Assembly (NCBI GenBank): GCA_023388335.1 | Contig: JAEWGL010000226.1 | Span: 8,083 to 72,082, forward strand | Length of the DNA: 64,000 nucleotides | Source: Pseudomonadota bacterium | GTDB lineage: Bacteria > Pseudomonadota > Gammaproteobacteria > Pseudomonadales > Pseudomonadaceae | Reading direction: 5' to 3' | Shown here: positions 39,227 to 48,569 of the stretch, one piece after another | Layout of the letters: each line of letters starts with the position of its first letter | How positions within the stretch are numbered: position 1 is the first letter of the stretch | Translations under genes and position numbers: made by a program | Notes under the pieces: generated by a model | What the model saw: only the letters and a program-made list of their open reading frames with translations | What the model was told of the DNA's origin: nothing | Database searches by the model: none

Positions 39227-40102
39227 ATGCAATGGCGAAAAGGCAGGCGTAGCGACAATGTGGTCGATGCCCGGGGTCAGGGCGGTGGCGGCATGCGCTT
39301 CGGGGGTGGCAAGGGCCTGGGCATCGGAGCCATCCTGCTGATCGTCGGCATTGGCTGGCTTACCGGCCAGGACCCGCTGCAGATTCTCGGTCAGCTCACC
39401 GGGCAGATGGAGCAGAGCGCGCCAGCCACCGGCACGGGCAAGGCGCCACCGGGCAACGATGAGCAGGCCGAGTTCGTCGCCTCGGTGCTCGGCGACACCG
39501 AAGACACCTGGAAAGCCTTGTTCGCCCAGGGTGGTCGCCAGTACCGCGAGCCCAAGCTGGTGCTGTTCAGCGGCCAGGTCAACTCGGCGTGCGGCTTTGC
39601 CTCCTCCGCCGTGGGCCCGTTCTACTGTCCGGCGGACCAGAAGGTCTACCTGGACATGACCTTCTTCCGCGAGATGGAGCAGCGCTTTGCCGCCGAGGGC
39701 GATTTCGCCCAGGCCTACGTCATTGCCCACGAGATCGGCCATCACGTGCAGACCCTGCTCGGCGTCTCGAACCAGGTCCAGGCCGCCCGCCAGCGCGGCC
39801 AACGCATGGAAGGCGACAATGGCCTGCTGGTCCGCCAGGAGCTGCAGGCCGACTGCCTGGCCGGTGTCTGGGCCTACCAGGCGCAGAAACGCTTGAACTG
39901 GCTGGAACCAGGGGATATCGAAGAGGCACTCAACGCCGCCAATGCCATCGGTGACGACCGTCTGCAGCAACAGGGCCAGGGGCGCGTGGTCCCGGACTCC
40001 TTCACCCATGGTACTTCGGCGCAGCGGGTACGCTGGTTCAAGACCGGCTTTGCCAACGGCGAGGTCACCGAGTGCGACACCTTCAGCGCGCGCAACCTCT
40101 GA
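39227..40102 (+). CDS. ypfJ: YpfJ-family zinc metallopeptidase
   Basis: The 291-residue protein starts at ATG 39227 (GGGAG 6 bp upstream). A short basic N terminus is followed by one membrane helix (about 30-46, LGIGAILLIVGIGWLT). A polar linker and the peptidase domain follow. The zinc motif HEIGH is at 168-172 and ELQADCLAG downstream probably gives the third ligand. A C-x10-C pair (ACGFAS and YCPAD) is conserved. It is presumably membrane-anchored with the catalytic domain in the periplasm. Substrates are unknown. Confidence 0.92.
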   Translation: MQWRKGRRSDNVVDARGQGGGGMRFGGGKGLGIGAILLIVGIGWLTGQDPLQILGQLTGQMEQSAPATGTGKAPPGNDEQAEFVASVLGDTEDTWKALFAQGGRQYREPKLVLFSGQVNSACGFASSAVGPFYCPADQKVYLDMTFFREMEQRFAAEGDFAQAYVIAHEIGHHVQTLLGVSNQVQAARQRGQRMEGDNGLLVRQELQADCLAGVWAYQAQKRLNWLEPGDIEEALNAANAIGDDRLQQQGQGRVVPDSFTHGTSAQRVRWFKTGFANGEVTECDTFSARNL

Positions 40103-40269
40103 GACGGTTAGCGGCGCCGCCGCTAGCGGTCATGTAACAACTTCCGGCAAAAAAGCGTTTCAGCTTCCGCGGCGTCCGCCGATAACAGCTCCACGACATC
40201 AGCGGGGCCCAAGAACAACAACGCCTGGCGATTGAGATCAAGTGAGCGAAATCATTCCGGAGGGCGTGC

Positions 40270-42189
40270 ATGAACAACTGGTTTGCCAATATAAGTGTCA
40301 ATCTAAAACTTGGGCTGGGTTTCGGCCTGGTCCTTCTGCTGACCGGCCTATTGGCCCTGACAGGCTGGAACAGCCTGGGCAGCCTGATCAACCGCAGCAA
40401 TTGGATGGGCGACATCGCTCAGCTCAATAAAGACCTGACCAACCTGCGCGTGGCCCGCCTGCAATACATGCTGACCAATGGCGACGATACCTCGGCGGCC
40501 AATGTGAAGGTCAAGCTCGATGCCTTCAGCGCCCAGCAACAGAAACTGGTCACCACCTTCGTCAGCCCGGAAAACGTCAAGCTGCTGCGCGAGTTGGGCG
40601 AGATCATCAAACAGTACCAGGTGTCGCTGGAAAAGATGCGCACCGGTTACAAGAATAGCCTGGCGGCGCGGGCTGCCATGACCCAAGCGGCCAGCCGAGC
40701 CGATGAGGTAATCGAGGCGCTCGACCACGACGTGCTCGCCGGATCGCAAAGTGACGCGGAGCGCCTGCAAGACCATCTGGTGATCAACAAGGCCAGGCAG
40801 CAGTTGAGCCAGTTGCGCCTGGCCGTGCGCAGCTACATCGCCGACAACAACGCCAGCGCCGAACAGACCGCGCGCGCCGAGCTGGAAAACGCCCTGGCCC
40901 AGATCGACAGCCTCAAGCGCGCGCTACCTGAAGAAGCGCCGCGCATTCAGCAATTCGAAAGCGCCGTGCTCGGCTACCGCGAAGCCCTGCGCCAGTTCCG
41001 TGATGCCATCCTCGGGAATGTCGAGGCTCGTCAGGAAATGACCGTGGAGGGCGCCGATATCGTCAAGATCAGCGATCAACTGTATCAGATTCAGCTTGAA
41101 CGCCGTGACAACGAAAGTGCCCAGGCCCGTTCGCTGCAGATCATCGCCACCCTATTGGCCCTGCTGTTCGGCGTACTGGCCGCGGTGCTCATCACCCGCC
41201 AGATCACCCGTCCGCTGCGCGAGACCCTGGAGGTGGTGGAGAAGATCGCTGCCGGCGATCTCACCCATAACCTACGCGTCACCCGTCGTGACGAACTGGG
41301 CGTTCTGCAACAGGGTATCGCGCGCATGGGCACGACCCTGCGCGACCTGATCGCCGGTATCCGTGACGGCGTCACCCAGATCGCCAGCGCCGCCGAGGAA
41401 CTGTCGGCCGTGACCGAACAGACCAGCGCCGGGGTCAACAGCCAGAAGGTCGAGACCGACCAGGTTGCCACTGCCATGCATGAGATGGCCGCGACCGTTC
41501 AGGAAGTAGCGCGCAACGCCGAGCAGGCCTCCCAGGCGGCCACTGAAGCCGACGGTGAAGCCCGCTCCGGTGACCGCGTGGTGGGCGAGGCGATCAACCA
41601 GATCGAACGCCTGGCCGGGGAGGTGCTTCGTTCCACCGAGGCCATGGACCTGCTGCAGCAGGAAAGCCAGAAAATCGGCAGCGTCATGGACGTGATCAAG
41701 TCGGTGGCCGAGCAGACCAACCTGCTGGCGCTCAATGCCGCCATCGAAGCGGCCCGTGCTGGCGAGGCCGGGCGTGGTTTCGCGGTGGTGGCCGACGAAG
41801 TGCGCGGCCTGGCCCAGCGCACGCAGAAGTCCACCGAAGAGATCGAAGAGTTGGTCGCCAGCCTGCAGAACGGCACTCAGCAGGTCGCCAATGTCATGCT
41901 CGGCAGCCGTACCCTGACCGAAAGCAGCGTCGAACTGACCCGCAAGGCTGGCGCCTCGCTGGAAAGCATCACCCGCACGGTCTCGAACATCCAGTCGATG
42001 AACCAGCAGATCGCCGCCGCGGCCGAGCAGCAGAGCGCCGTGGCCGAGGAAATCAGCCGCAGCATCCTCAATGTGCGCGACGTTTCCGAGCAGACCGCCG
42101 CCGCCAGTGGCGAGACCGCGGCGTCCAGCGTCGAGCTCGCGCGCCTGGGCAACCAGCTGCAGACCCTGGTCAGCCACTTCCGCGTCTGA
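40270..42189 (+). CDS. mcpS: Methyl-accepting chemotaxis protein, McpS-type (HBM ligand domain)
   Basis: The 639-residue chemoreceptor has TM1 (about 11-31), a large periplasmic helical-bimodular (HBM) ligand domain (about 47-283), TM2 (about 284-305), HAMP, and a cytoplasmic signalling domain with the invariant tip [19 protein letters not shown]. Length, N terminus and location beside pcaHG/ypfJ and ggt match P. putida KT2440 McpS. That receptor mediates chemotaxis to TCA-cycle intermediates such as malate, fumarate and succinate. There is no C-terminal CheR-tethering pentapeptide. GGAGGG lies 5 bp upstream of the ATG. Confidence 0.92.
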   Translation: MNNWFANISVNLKLGLGFGLVLLLTGLLALTGWNSLGSLINRSNWMGDIAQLNKDLTNLRVARLQYMLTNGDDTSAANVKVKLDAFSAQQQKLVTTFVSPENVKLLRELGEIIKQYQVSLEKMRTGYKNSLAARAAMTQAASRADEVIEALDHDVLAGSQSDAERLQDHLVINKARQQLSQLRLAVRSYIADNNASAEQTARAELENALAQIDSLKRALPEEAPRIQQFESAVLGYREALRQFRDAILGNVEARQEMTVEGADIVKISDQLYQIQLERRDNESAQARSLQIIATLLALLFGVLAAVLITRQITRPLRETLEVVEKIAAGDLTHNLRVTRRDELGVLQQGIARMGTTLRDLIAGIRDGVTQIASAAEELSAVTEQTSAGVNSQKVETDQVATAMHEMAATVQEVARNAEQASQAATEADGEARSGDRVVGEAINQIERLAGEVLRSTEAMDLLQQESQKIGSVMDVIKSVAEQTNLLALNAAIEAARAGEAGRGFAVVADEVRGLAQRTQKSTEEIEELVASLQNGTQQVANVMLGSRTLTESSVELTRKAGASLESITRTVSNIQSMNQQIAAAAEQQSAVAEEISRSILNVRDVSEQTAAASGETAASSVELARLGNQLQTLVSHFRV

Positions 42190-42200
42190 CCCTGGCTAAC

Positions 42201-42225
42201 AATGGGGCTGCTTTGCAGCCCCATT
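42201..42225. terminator. Bidirectional terminator mcpS / ggt
   Basis: AATGGGGCTG / CAGCCCCATT forms a perfect 10-bp stem with a 5-base loop between the convergent stops of mcpS and ggt. It can end transcription in both directions. The T run is short. Confidence 0.75.
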
Positions 42226-42230
42226 GGGCT

Positions 42231-43898
42231 TTACTTGACCACCATCCCCACCCCACGTCCGCGTGGGTCGGAGGCGGTCTCCAGCGCCGTGCCATTGACA
42301 CGGATGGCCTGGATATCCCCCATCTCCCAGCCTTGGTCCTCCAAGGTATACCCCATCGTCTTCAGCTCCTCGGCGACCTTGCCGGTCAGTGGCGCATAGG
42401 CGTCGAAGTAGATCGTGTCCTTGGGCAGCAGCTGATGATGCACGCGCTGGGCCGCCACGGCCTTTTCCAAGGGCAGGTTGTAGTCGTAGAGGTTGTTCAT
42501 CACCTGGAAGATCGAGGTGAAGATCCGCGAGCCACCCGGCGTGCCGAGCACCAGGGTGACCTGGCCGTCGCGGGTGACCAGGCTCGGGCTCATGGACGAC
42601 AGCATGCGCTTGCCTGGCTCGATGGCATTGGCATCGCCTCCGACCACGCCGAAGGCGTTGGCCACGCCCGGCTTGGCGCTGAAGTCGTCCATCTCGTCGT
42701 TGAGCAGGAAGCCCGCGCCCTTGACCACCACGCCACTGCCATAGTCCCAGTTCAGGGTGTAGGTGTTGCTGACCGCGTTACCCTGCTTGTCGACGATGGA
42801 GAAGTGCGTGGTCTGGTGCGCTTCAAGACCTGGACGGACCTTGTCGGTTTCGGAAATCGCCGTCGGGTTGACCTGTTCGGCACGCTTGGCCAGGTACGCC
42901 TGGGCGATCAACTGGTCTACCGGCACCTTGGTGAAGGCCGGATCGCCCAGGTAGTCGGCGCGGTCGGCGAACACGCGTTTTTCGATCTCGGCCAGCAGGT
43001 GGATATACCGCGCCGAGTTGAGTTCGACGCCCTTGAAGTCAGCGGCGCGTTGCTCCTTGATCCCCAGTAGCTGAGCCAGGGCCACGCCACCGGAGCTAGG
43101 CACCGGCGCGGTATAGACCACGTTGCCGCGCCAGTCGATGGCCATCGGCTCACGCCACACGGCCTTGTAGTCCTTGAGGTCGTCCTTGCTGATCAGGCCC
43201 TTGTCGGCCTGCATCTGTGCCACCAGCAGGTCCGCGGTGCGGCCCTGGTAGAACTCGCTGACGCCCTTGTCGGCGATGCGCTCCAGGGTTTGCGCAAGCT
43301 CGGGCTGCTTGAAGGTCTCGCCGACCTTCATGTGACCGAAGTAAGCGTTGAAGTTGGTGCTGTCCTTGAACAGGCCTTGGACGTCCTCGCGGTACTGGTA
43401 TTGCTTGGCGGCGATCTTGAAGCCGTTCTGCGCATAGCCGATGGCCGGGGTCAGCAGCTCGGACCACTTCAGCTTGCCGAACTTCTGGTGCGCCTCCCAC
43501 TGGCCCATCACCGTGCCCGGCACCCCGGCGGCGCGAGCACCGACCAGGCTCAGGTTCTCGATGATCTCGCCCTTGTCGTCCAGGTACATGTTGCGGCTCG
43601 CGGCCTTGGGCGCCACTTCCCGGTAGTCGAGGAAGTAGGGTTTGCCGTCCATGTACAGGGTCATGAAGCCACCGCCGCCGATATTCCCAGCCTCGGGGTA
43701 GGTCACCGCCAGGGTGAAGGCCGTGGCCACGGCGGCATCCACCGCGTTGCCGCCCTTTTTCAGGATATCGGCGGCGACCTGTGCGCCATATTGATCGGGC
43801 GCGGCCACCGCAGCGCCCTCCAAGGGTACCGCAAAGGCCTGGGAGCTGCTGAAGACAGCGACCCCAAGGGCCAGGGAGTGGAACATGACACTGCGCAT
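42231..43898 (-). CDS. ggt: Gamma-glutamyltransferase
   Basis: This periplasmic enzyme hydrolyses glutathione and transfers gamma-glutamyl groups. I start at ATG 43898 (MRSVMFHSLALGVAVFSSSQ, a signal peptide cut after AFA), with AAGGA 9 bp upstream, giving 555 residues. An ATG 11 codons earlier is weaker. The proenzyme is self-cleaved before the nucleophilic Thr in HQTTHFSIVD. GNIGGGGFMTLY and YGSGVVVKGAGFLLNDEMDD are also conserved. It can supply cysteine and glutamate from extracytoplasmic glutathione. Confidence 0.95.
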   Translation of the reverse strand: MRSVMFHSLALGVAVFSSSQAFAVPLEGAAVAAPDQYGAQVAADILKKGGNAVDAAVATAFTLAVTYPEAGNIGGGGFMTLYMDGKPYFLDYREVAPKAASRNMYLDDKGEIIENLSLVGARAAGVPGTVMGQWEAHQKFGKLKWSELLTPAIGYAQNGFKIAAKQYQYREDVQGLFKDSTNFNAYFGHMKVGETFKQPELAQTLERIADKGVSEFYQGRTADLLVAQMQADKGLISKDDLKDYKAVWREPMAIDWRGNVVYTAPVPSSGGVALAQLLGIKEQRAADFKGVELNSARYIHLLAEIEKRVFADRADYLGDPAFTKVPVDQLIAQAYLAKRAEQVNPTAISETDKVRPGLEAHQTTHFSIVDKQGNAVSNTYTLNWDYGSGVVVKGAGFLLNDEMDDFSAKPGVANAFGVVGGDANAIEPGKRMLSSMSPSLVTRDGQVTLVLGTPGGSRIFTSIFQVMNNLYDYNLPLEKAVAAQRVHHQLLPKDTIYFDAYAPLTGKVAEELKTMGYTLEDQGWEMGDIQAIRVNGTALETASDPRGRGVGMVVK

Positions 43899-44016
43899 GT
43901 GGACGTCCTTGGTGTTGTTTTTGTTGATCAATCATTAAGGCCGAGGCCGTGCGACTAAGCAAACACACCAGGCGCTTTGCGCCGTCTATGGGCAGTATCT
44001 GTCGCTTACAAGCAAC

Positions 44017-44913
44017 TCAGCAGGCGTAGGCCGCCAGCTTCTGCTGGATGAAATCGAGGAAGCACTGGATGCGCAGGGCCAGCTGGGTATTGCGGTAGTA
44101 CACCGCATGGATCGGCTGGCGATAACCGTTGTTGGCGTCGGCCAGCAACACTTGCAGGCGGCCGGCGCGGATATCGTCGTGGGTCATGAAATGCGACAGG
44201 CAGACGATGCCTTCGCCAGCCAGGGCCAGCTGGCGCAGGGTCTCGCCGCTGGAGGCGAGCAGGTGCGCACGGATGCTCCAGCGATCGCCCTCGGCATGGC
44301 GCAACGGCCACTGGTTGAGGCTCTCGGGCGCGCTGAAGCCGAGCAGGCAATGCGCGCCCAGGTCCTCGACCCGCTGCGGGGTACCGTGCTGAGCCAGATA
44401 CGCCGGGCTGGCCAGCACCTGGATCGGGCTGCAGCCCAGCGAGCGGGCATGCAGGCTGGAGTCGGCCAGCTCACCGATGCGGATGGCCACGTCGGTGCTC
44501 TGCTCGAGCAGGTCGATGATCAGGTCGTCGGTGTTCAGTTCCAATTCGATGCCGGGGTACTGGCGGCGGAACTCGCCGATCCATGGCACGATGGCGTGCA
44601 GCATGAACGGCGCTGCGGCATTGATCCGCAGGCGCCCGGAGGGTGTTTGCCGATGCAGGGACAGGCGCTCTTCGAGCGCGTCCATCTGCTCGAGAATGGC
44701 CTTGGCCCGCTCGAGGAAAAACCGCCCCTCCTCGGTCAGGTCCATGCGCCGGGTGGTGCGGTTGATCAGCGTGGTGCCGAGCTTGGCCTCCAGGCGCGAC
44801 AGCGTTCGGCTCACCGCCGAGGGGGTCTGCCCCATCTGTTCGGCCGCCGCGGAGATCGATCCGCAGTCAATCACCGAGACGAACACCTGCAATTCATCGG
44901 AACGGGTTTTCAC
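44017..44913 (-). CDS. LysR-family transcriptional regulator, next to mdaB
   Basis: The 298-residue regulator starts at GTG 44913 (MKTRSDELQVFVSVIDCGSI). The open frame further upstream is basic junk from the opposite strand. The LysR helix-turn-helix covers about residues 8-66 (SISAAAEQMGQTPSAVSRTL). The effector domain includes GRLRINAAAPFMLHAIVPWI. It lies 67 bp downstream of mdaB on the same strand and probably reads through from it. It may control mdaB/ygiN. This is inference. Confidence 0.88.
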   Translation of the reverse strand: MKTRSDELQVFVSVIDCGSISAAAEQMGQTPSAVSRTLSRLEAKLGTTLINRTTRRMDLTEEGRFFLERAKAILEQMDALEERLSLHRQTPSGRLRINAAAPFMLHAIVPWIGEFRRQYPGIELELNTDDLIIDLLEQSTDVAIRIGELADSSLHARSLGCSPIQVLASPAYLAQHGTPQRVEDLGAHCLLGFSAPESLNQWPLRHAEGDRWSIRAHLLASSGETLRQLALAGEGIVCLSHFMTHDDIRAGRLQVLLADANNGYRQPIHAVYYRNTQLALRIQCFLDFIQQKLAAYAC

Positions 44914-44980
44914 GCGACAGTCCTGCTGGTGGAGTGAGCCGTGATTGATAGCCGCTCGCCGCCGCCGACGCAAGCGCGGG

Positions 44981-45571
44981 TCATGCGGCCTTGCCGAAGA
45001 CCCTGGCCAGGTGCGCCTCATAGGCCGCGACAGTGGCCTCGACATTCGGCCGCTTCATCACGTCCACCGCCAGGAAGGTCGGCAGCCCGGTCATGCCGAG
45101 GAATTGATTGGCCTTGTGGAAGGGGAAGTACACCGCGTCCACGCCCTTGCCTTCGAAGAAATCGCTCGGGTCATCGAAGGCTTGCTGCGGGGCGTTCCAG
45201 GTAACCGAGATCATGTACTGCTTGCCCTGCACCAGGCCGCCGCTGCCATATTTCTGCGATGCATCGGAACGGGTACGGCCATCGTTGGCATACAAGCTGC
45301 CGTGGCCGGCGGTGAAGATTTCGTCGATGTACTGTTTGACGGTCCAGGGCGCGCCCATCCACCAGCCAGGCATCTGGTAGATCACCACATCGGCCCAAAG
45401 GTACTTCTCGACCTCTTCCTGGATGTCGTAGCCACCGTCGATGAACGTCTGCCGTACATCGAAGCCGGCGCGGTCGAGATAGGCCAGGGCAGCGTCGTGA
45501 AGGGTCTCGTTCAGGCGGCCATCGGAGTGAGCGAAGCGTTTGCCACCGTTGAGCAGAAGGATCTTTTTCAT
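44981..45571 (-). CDS. mdaB: NAD(P)H:quinone oxidoreductase MdaB
   Basis: MdaB is a flavodoxin-fold enzyme that reduces quinones by two electrons and protects against redox-cycling agents. The ATG at 45571 (MKKILLLNGGKRFAHSDGRL) gives 196 residues, the E. coli length. The flavin and NADPH pocket shows YQMPGWWMGAPWTVKQYIDE and NDGRTRSD. Divergent ygiN-like gene at 45763 mirrors the E. coli mdaB-ygiN association. Confidence 0.93.
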   Translation of the reverse strand: MKKILLLNGGKRFAHSDGRLNETLHDAALAYLDRAGFDVRQTFIDGGYDIQEEVEKYLWADVVIYQMPGWWMGAPWTVKQYIDEIFTAGHGSLYANDGRTRSDASQKYGSGGLVQGKQYMISVTWNAPQQAFDDPSDFFEGKGVDAVYFPFHKANQFLGMTGLPTFLAVDVMKRPNVEATVAAYEAHLARVFGKAA

Positions 45572-45762
45572 GCAGGGCCTCATCAGGTTTTCGATCCGAG
45601 GCCTTTCGCCTGCCGACCGAGTCAATTTGAATGACGGCAGATTAGGTATTTGCCGGCAGGGGAAAAAGCCATCCGCAGGCAAAATACATTTGATTTCAAT
45701 TCACGAATACCAAGCCTATTGTTGCTTTAGAATCGATTTACCATTTCCCTAGAGGCCATCCC

Positions 45763-46077
45763 ATGAGCGAGCACTACGCCTTCATCCTCAAAGCCAAGAC
45801 CCGCCCGGAAAAGGCCGATGCCTTCGAGGCGCTGTTCAGGGCCTACGTCGAGCCAAGCCGCCAAGAGCCGGGCTGCATCGAGTACCACATGCTGCGCGAC
45901 AAGGCAGACCCGAGCCTGTTCGTGTTCTTCGAGGTCTGGGCAAGCAAGGCGGCCTTGGACGTGCATTCGGCGCTGCCGCACATGCAACAGTTTTTCGAGC
46001 AGCGCATGGACTACCTGGAGCGTGATTTCGATGTCCAGCTGATCGAGATGCTCAGCCCTTCCTCGGCTAGCCGTTGA
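45763..46077 (+). CDS. ygiN: YgiN-like quinol monooxygenase (ABM domain)
   Basis: The 104-residue protein is a single antibiotic-biosynthesis-monooxygenase (ABM) ferredoxin-like domain: MSEHYAFILKAKTRPEKADA, then EPGCIEYHMLRDKADPSLFV and SLFVFFEVWASKAALDVH. E. coli YgiN reoxidises menadiol and forms a redox cycle with MdaB. The divergent mdaB gene 191 bp away supports the same pairing here. AGAGG lies 7 bp upstream of the ATG. Its last 11 bp overlap the convergent TSUP gene. Confidence 0.88.
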   Translation: MSEHYAFILKAKTRPEKADAFEALFRAYVEPSRQEPGCIEYHMLRDKADPSLFVFFEVWASKAALDVHSALPHMQQFFEQRMDYLERDFDVQLIEMLSPSSASR

Positions 46078-46831
46078 TCAACAAGTGTCCGCCCAGCAGT
46101 GCCAGGCCGATGAAGAAGCAGCGCTTGAACACCGCCGCGCCGATACGCTGACGCAGCCATTGGCCACCGAGCATGCCCAGCAGGGCGGGCGCCAGCATCA
46201 GCAGTGACGCCCCCAGCGCCTGGCCGCCCAAAGCACCCTGCCCGGCCAGGCCAACGGCCAGCGCCAGGGTCGAAACGGTGAACGACAACCCCAGGGCCTG
46301 GACCATCTGGTCGCGGTCTAGCCCCAGGCTCTGCAGGTAGGGCACCGCTGGCATCACGAACACGCCAGTGGCGGCCGTCACCACGCCGGTCACCGCGCCG
46401 CACAGCGGGCCCAGCCAGCGCTCGTGCACAGGCGCTACGCGCAGCGCTGGCCCGAGCAGCCCATAGCCCGCGTAGACCAGCAGCGCGCCCCCCAAGGCAT
46501 GCACCGCCCAAGGACCGCTGTCGATACCGAGCCAGACGCTGCCCAACAATGTGCCGACGAAGATCATCAGCAACATCGGGCCCAGGCGGCGCAGCAGCGC
46601 CAGCAGATGACCGCCCGCCGCCAGTTGCCAGAGGTTGGTCAGGGTCGAGGGGACGATCAGCAAGGCCGCGGCCTGCGCCGGCGGCATGGCCAGCCCGAGC
46701 AGGCCCATGGCGATGGTCGGCAGGCCAAGGCCGATCACCCCCTTCACCGTGCCCGCCAGGAAGAACGTCAAGACCACCAGCACGCAAAGCGCTGGCCCCA
46801 GGTGGTGATAGAACGCGAGGATTGTATTCAT
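46067..46831 (-). CDS. TSUP (TauE/SafE) family membrane transporter
   Basis: The 254-residue inner-membrane protein starts at ATG 46831 (MNTILAFYHHLGPALCVLVV) and has about eight hydrophobic helices in two halves. Each half begins with the family's glycine-rich turn (GTVKGVIGLGLPTIAMGLL and GAVTGVVTAATGVFVMPAVP). Members export sulfite, sulfoacetate or other anions, and the substrate here is unknown. It is divergent from a LysR gene 77 bp away, which is its probable regulator. Confidence 0.88.
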   Translation of the reverse strand: MNTILAFYHHLGPALCVLVVLTFFLAGTVKGVIGLGLPTIAMGLLGLAMPPAQAAALLIVPSTLTNLWQLAAGGHLLALLRRLGPMLLMIFVGTLLGSVWLGIDSGPWAVHALGGALLVYAGYGLLGPALRVAPVHERWLGPLCGAVTGVVTAATGVFVMPAVPYLQSLGLDRDQMVQALGLSFTVSTLALAVGLAGQGALGGQALGASLLMLAPALLGMLGGQWLRQRIGAAVFKRCFFIGLALLGGHLLING

Positions 46832-46908
46832 GGCTCTATCCTGAACCCGCCGCCGCGCCCTGAACATCTGCCATATACTCAGCCAGACTCTTGCCAGGAC
46901 AGAGGCTG

Positions 46909-47793
46909 ATGCACTTCGACCTGATCGACCTCACGCTCTTCCAGCACACGTTGGAGTGCGGCAACATCACCGCCGGCGCCCAGCGCAGTCACCTGTCGCT
47001 GCCCGCGGCAAGCGCGCGCATCCGTGCCATGGAGGCCTCGCTCGGCATTCCTCTGCTCGAACGCAACCGGCGTGGCGTACAGCCCACGCCCGCGGGCCAG
47101 GCCTTGCTGCAACATGCCCGGCTGATCCGCCAGCAGGTCGAGCGCCTGCAGTACGACCTCGCCCAATATGCCCAAGGCGTCCAGGGACAGGTACGCCTGC
47201 TGTGCAACACCGCCGCGCTCACCGAGTATCTGCCGGAACTGCTGGCGGGCTACCTGAACGAACATCCCGGGGTAAGCCTCGATGTCCAAGAGCTGCCTAG
47301 CCTGCGCATCGTCCAATCCCTGACTCAGGGCATGGCCGAGCTCGGCATCCTCTCGACGGCCGCCCCCAGCGACCACCTGCAGACCCGCCCCTTTCGCGAC
47401 GATCCGCTGGTGCTGATCCTTCCGGCCGGGCACGCCCTGGCCGAGCAGGCTGCGCTGAGCTTTGCCGACACCCTCGGATATGGCTACGTGGGCCTGGGCA
47501 CCAACAGTGCCTTGGCGTTGCACCTCGAGGAACAGGCGTTGCGACTGGGTCGGCGGATGCAGGTGCGGGTGCGTGCCGAAGGCTTCGACGGCGTGATCCG
47601 CATGGTTGCCGGCGGAGCCGGACTGGGCGTGGTGCCCCTGGCTGCCGTGCGTCGCTGGGAAGGGCTGTTGCCGCTGCGCTGGGTGGCTTTGCAGGAAGAT
47701 TGGGCCAACCGCCAGCTGCGCCTCTGTGCCCGCGACTTTGCGGCATTGCCGGGGTATGCGGCGAGCTTGGTGGAGCGATTGTGTGCTGTGTGA
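46909..47793 (+). CDS. LysR-family transcriptional regulator, divergent from TSUP gene
   Basis: The 294-residue regulator starts at ATG 46909 (MHFDLIDLTLFQHTLECGNI), with AGAGG upstream. The helix-turn-helix is at about 4-62 (NITAGAQRSHLSLPAASARI). The effector-binding domain follows with GQVRLLCNTAALTEYLPELL. The short divergent gap with the TSUP transporter is the typical LysR-target arrangement, so it likely controls that gene. Confidence 0.88.
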   Translation: MHFDLIDLTLFQHTLECGNITAGAQRSHLSLPAASARIRAMEASLGIPLLERNRRGVQPTPAGQALLQHARLIRQQVERLQYDLAQYAQGVQGQVRLLCNTAALTEYLPELLAGYLNEHPGVSLDVQELPSLRIVQSLTQGMAELGILSTAAPSDHLQTRPFRDDPLVLILPAGHALAEQAALSFADTLGYGYVGLGTNSALALHLEEQALRLGRRMQVRVRAEGFDGVIRMVAGGAGLGVVPLAAVRRWEGLLPLRWVALQEDWANRQLRLCARDFAALPGYAASLVERLCAV

Positions 47794-47933
47794 GGCGAAT
47801 TTCGGTACGCCCCTCTCTGTGAGGTGGGCGTTCCGACAGCGCGCCCAGACACCTGGACGTCGAGCCCAGGCAACTGGCGCACGCGCAGACGGCCTATGGT
47901 GTCGGGTCAAACACCTTGCCTCTGGAGCCCAGC

Positions 47934-48278
47934 ATGTCCGATTTCATCACAGTCCTGCGCGAAACCTGCCCCACCCCAGTGCTCGATGCGACCAAGTGGA
48001 AACGCATCGGCGGCGATCCGCACACCGTCAACCTGAATGCCTACCTGTCCCAGGACGGCAGCAAGATCATGGGCACCTGGATCTGCACACCGGGCAAGTT
48101 CGAGGTGAACTACGAGAAGTGGGAATACTGCCATTTCCTCGACGGCTACTGCATCGTCACTCCGGAAGGTGAAGAGCCCAAGCACCTGAAGGCTGGTGAT
48201 GTGTTCGTCATCGAGCCGGGCATGAAAGGGACCTGGGAAGTGGTCGAGACCGTGCGCAAGTATTTTGTCTTTGCCTGA
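47934..48278 (+). CDS. Cupin (Cupin_3 / DUF861) domain protein
   Basis: The 114-residue protein starts at ATG 47934 (MSDFITVLRETCPTPVLDAT). It is a single small cupin barrel: GTWICTPGKFEVNYEKWEYC (motif 1, with Glu/Tyr in place of the usual histidines), then GDVFVIEPGMKGTWEVVETV (motif 2). Proteins of this group resemble (S)-ureidoglycine-type or sugar cupins but most are uncharacterised. Metal ligands are not fully conserved, so it may not be an enzyme. Confidence 0.85.
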   Translation: MSDFITVLRETCPTPVLDATKWKRIGGDPHTVNLNAYLSQDGSKIMGTWICTPGKFEVNYEKWEYCHFLDGYCIVTPEGEEPKHLKAGDVFVIEPGMKGTWEVVETVRKYFVFA

Positions 48279-48392
48279 TTGGCCAGGCCCAGAGCAATGG
48301 CGCTGCTGGGTGTCAGATGCAGCCGGTCGCCAGCGCCACACTGAGGCTACGGTGTGTGCACATCTCCCGCGGGCTGCCAGGTGCATGTCTTG

Positions 48393-48460
48393 AGTGTTGT
48401 GCCGCTCTTGAGATCGAGCGGCCGCGCGGGCGGCGCTCGATCTCAAGGCGCCGCAACACT
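48393..48460. repeat. Large REP-type hairpin after the cupin gene
   Basis: CTTGAGATCGAGC (48407-48419) pairs exactly with GCTCGATCTCAAG (48435-48447). Outside this the AGTGTTG (48393-48399) / CAACACT (48454-48460) arms also pair, giving an imperfect stem over 68 bp. The GATCGAGCGCCGCCCGCGCG vocabulary is a common P. putida intergenic repeat. The rest of 48279-48569 holds no gene that I can support. Confidence 0.8.
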
Positions 48461-48569
48461 AAAGTCAGCCATTACAACCCTGCAAAAAAATCGCGTCCCA
48501 AGTCCCTCCCCCAAGGTGCGCAGTTACATGGGGCAGGAACCTGGTCCGCGATGAACTCCACCTCGCTCG

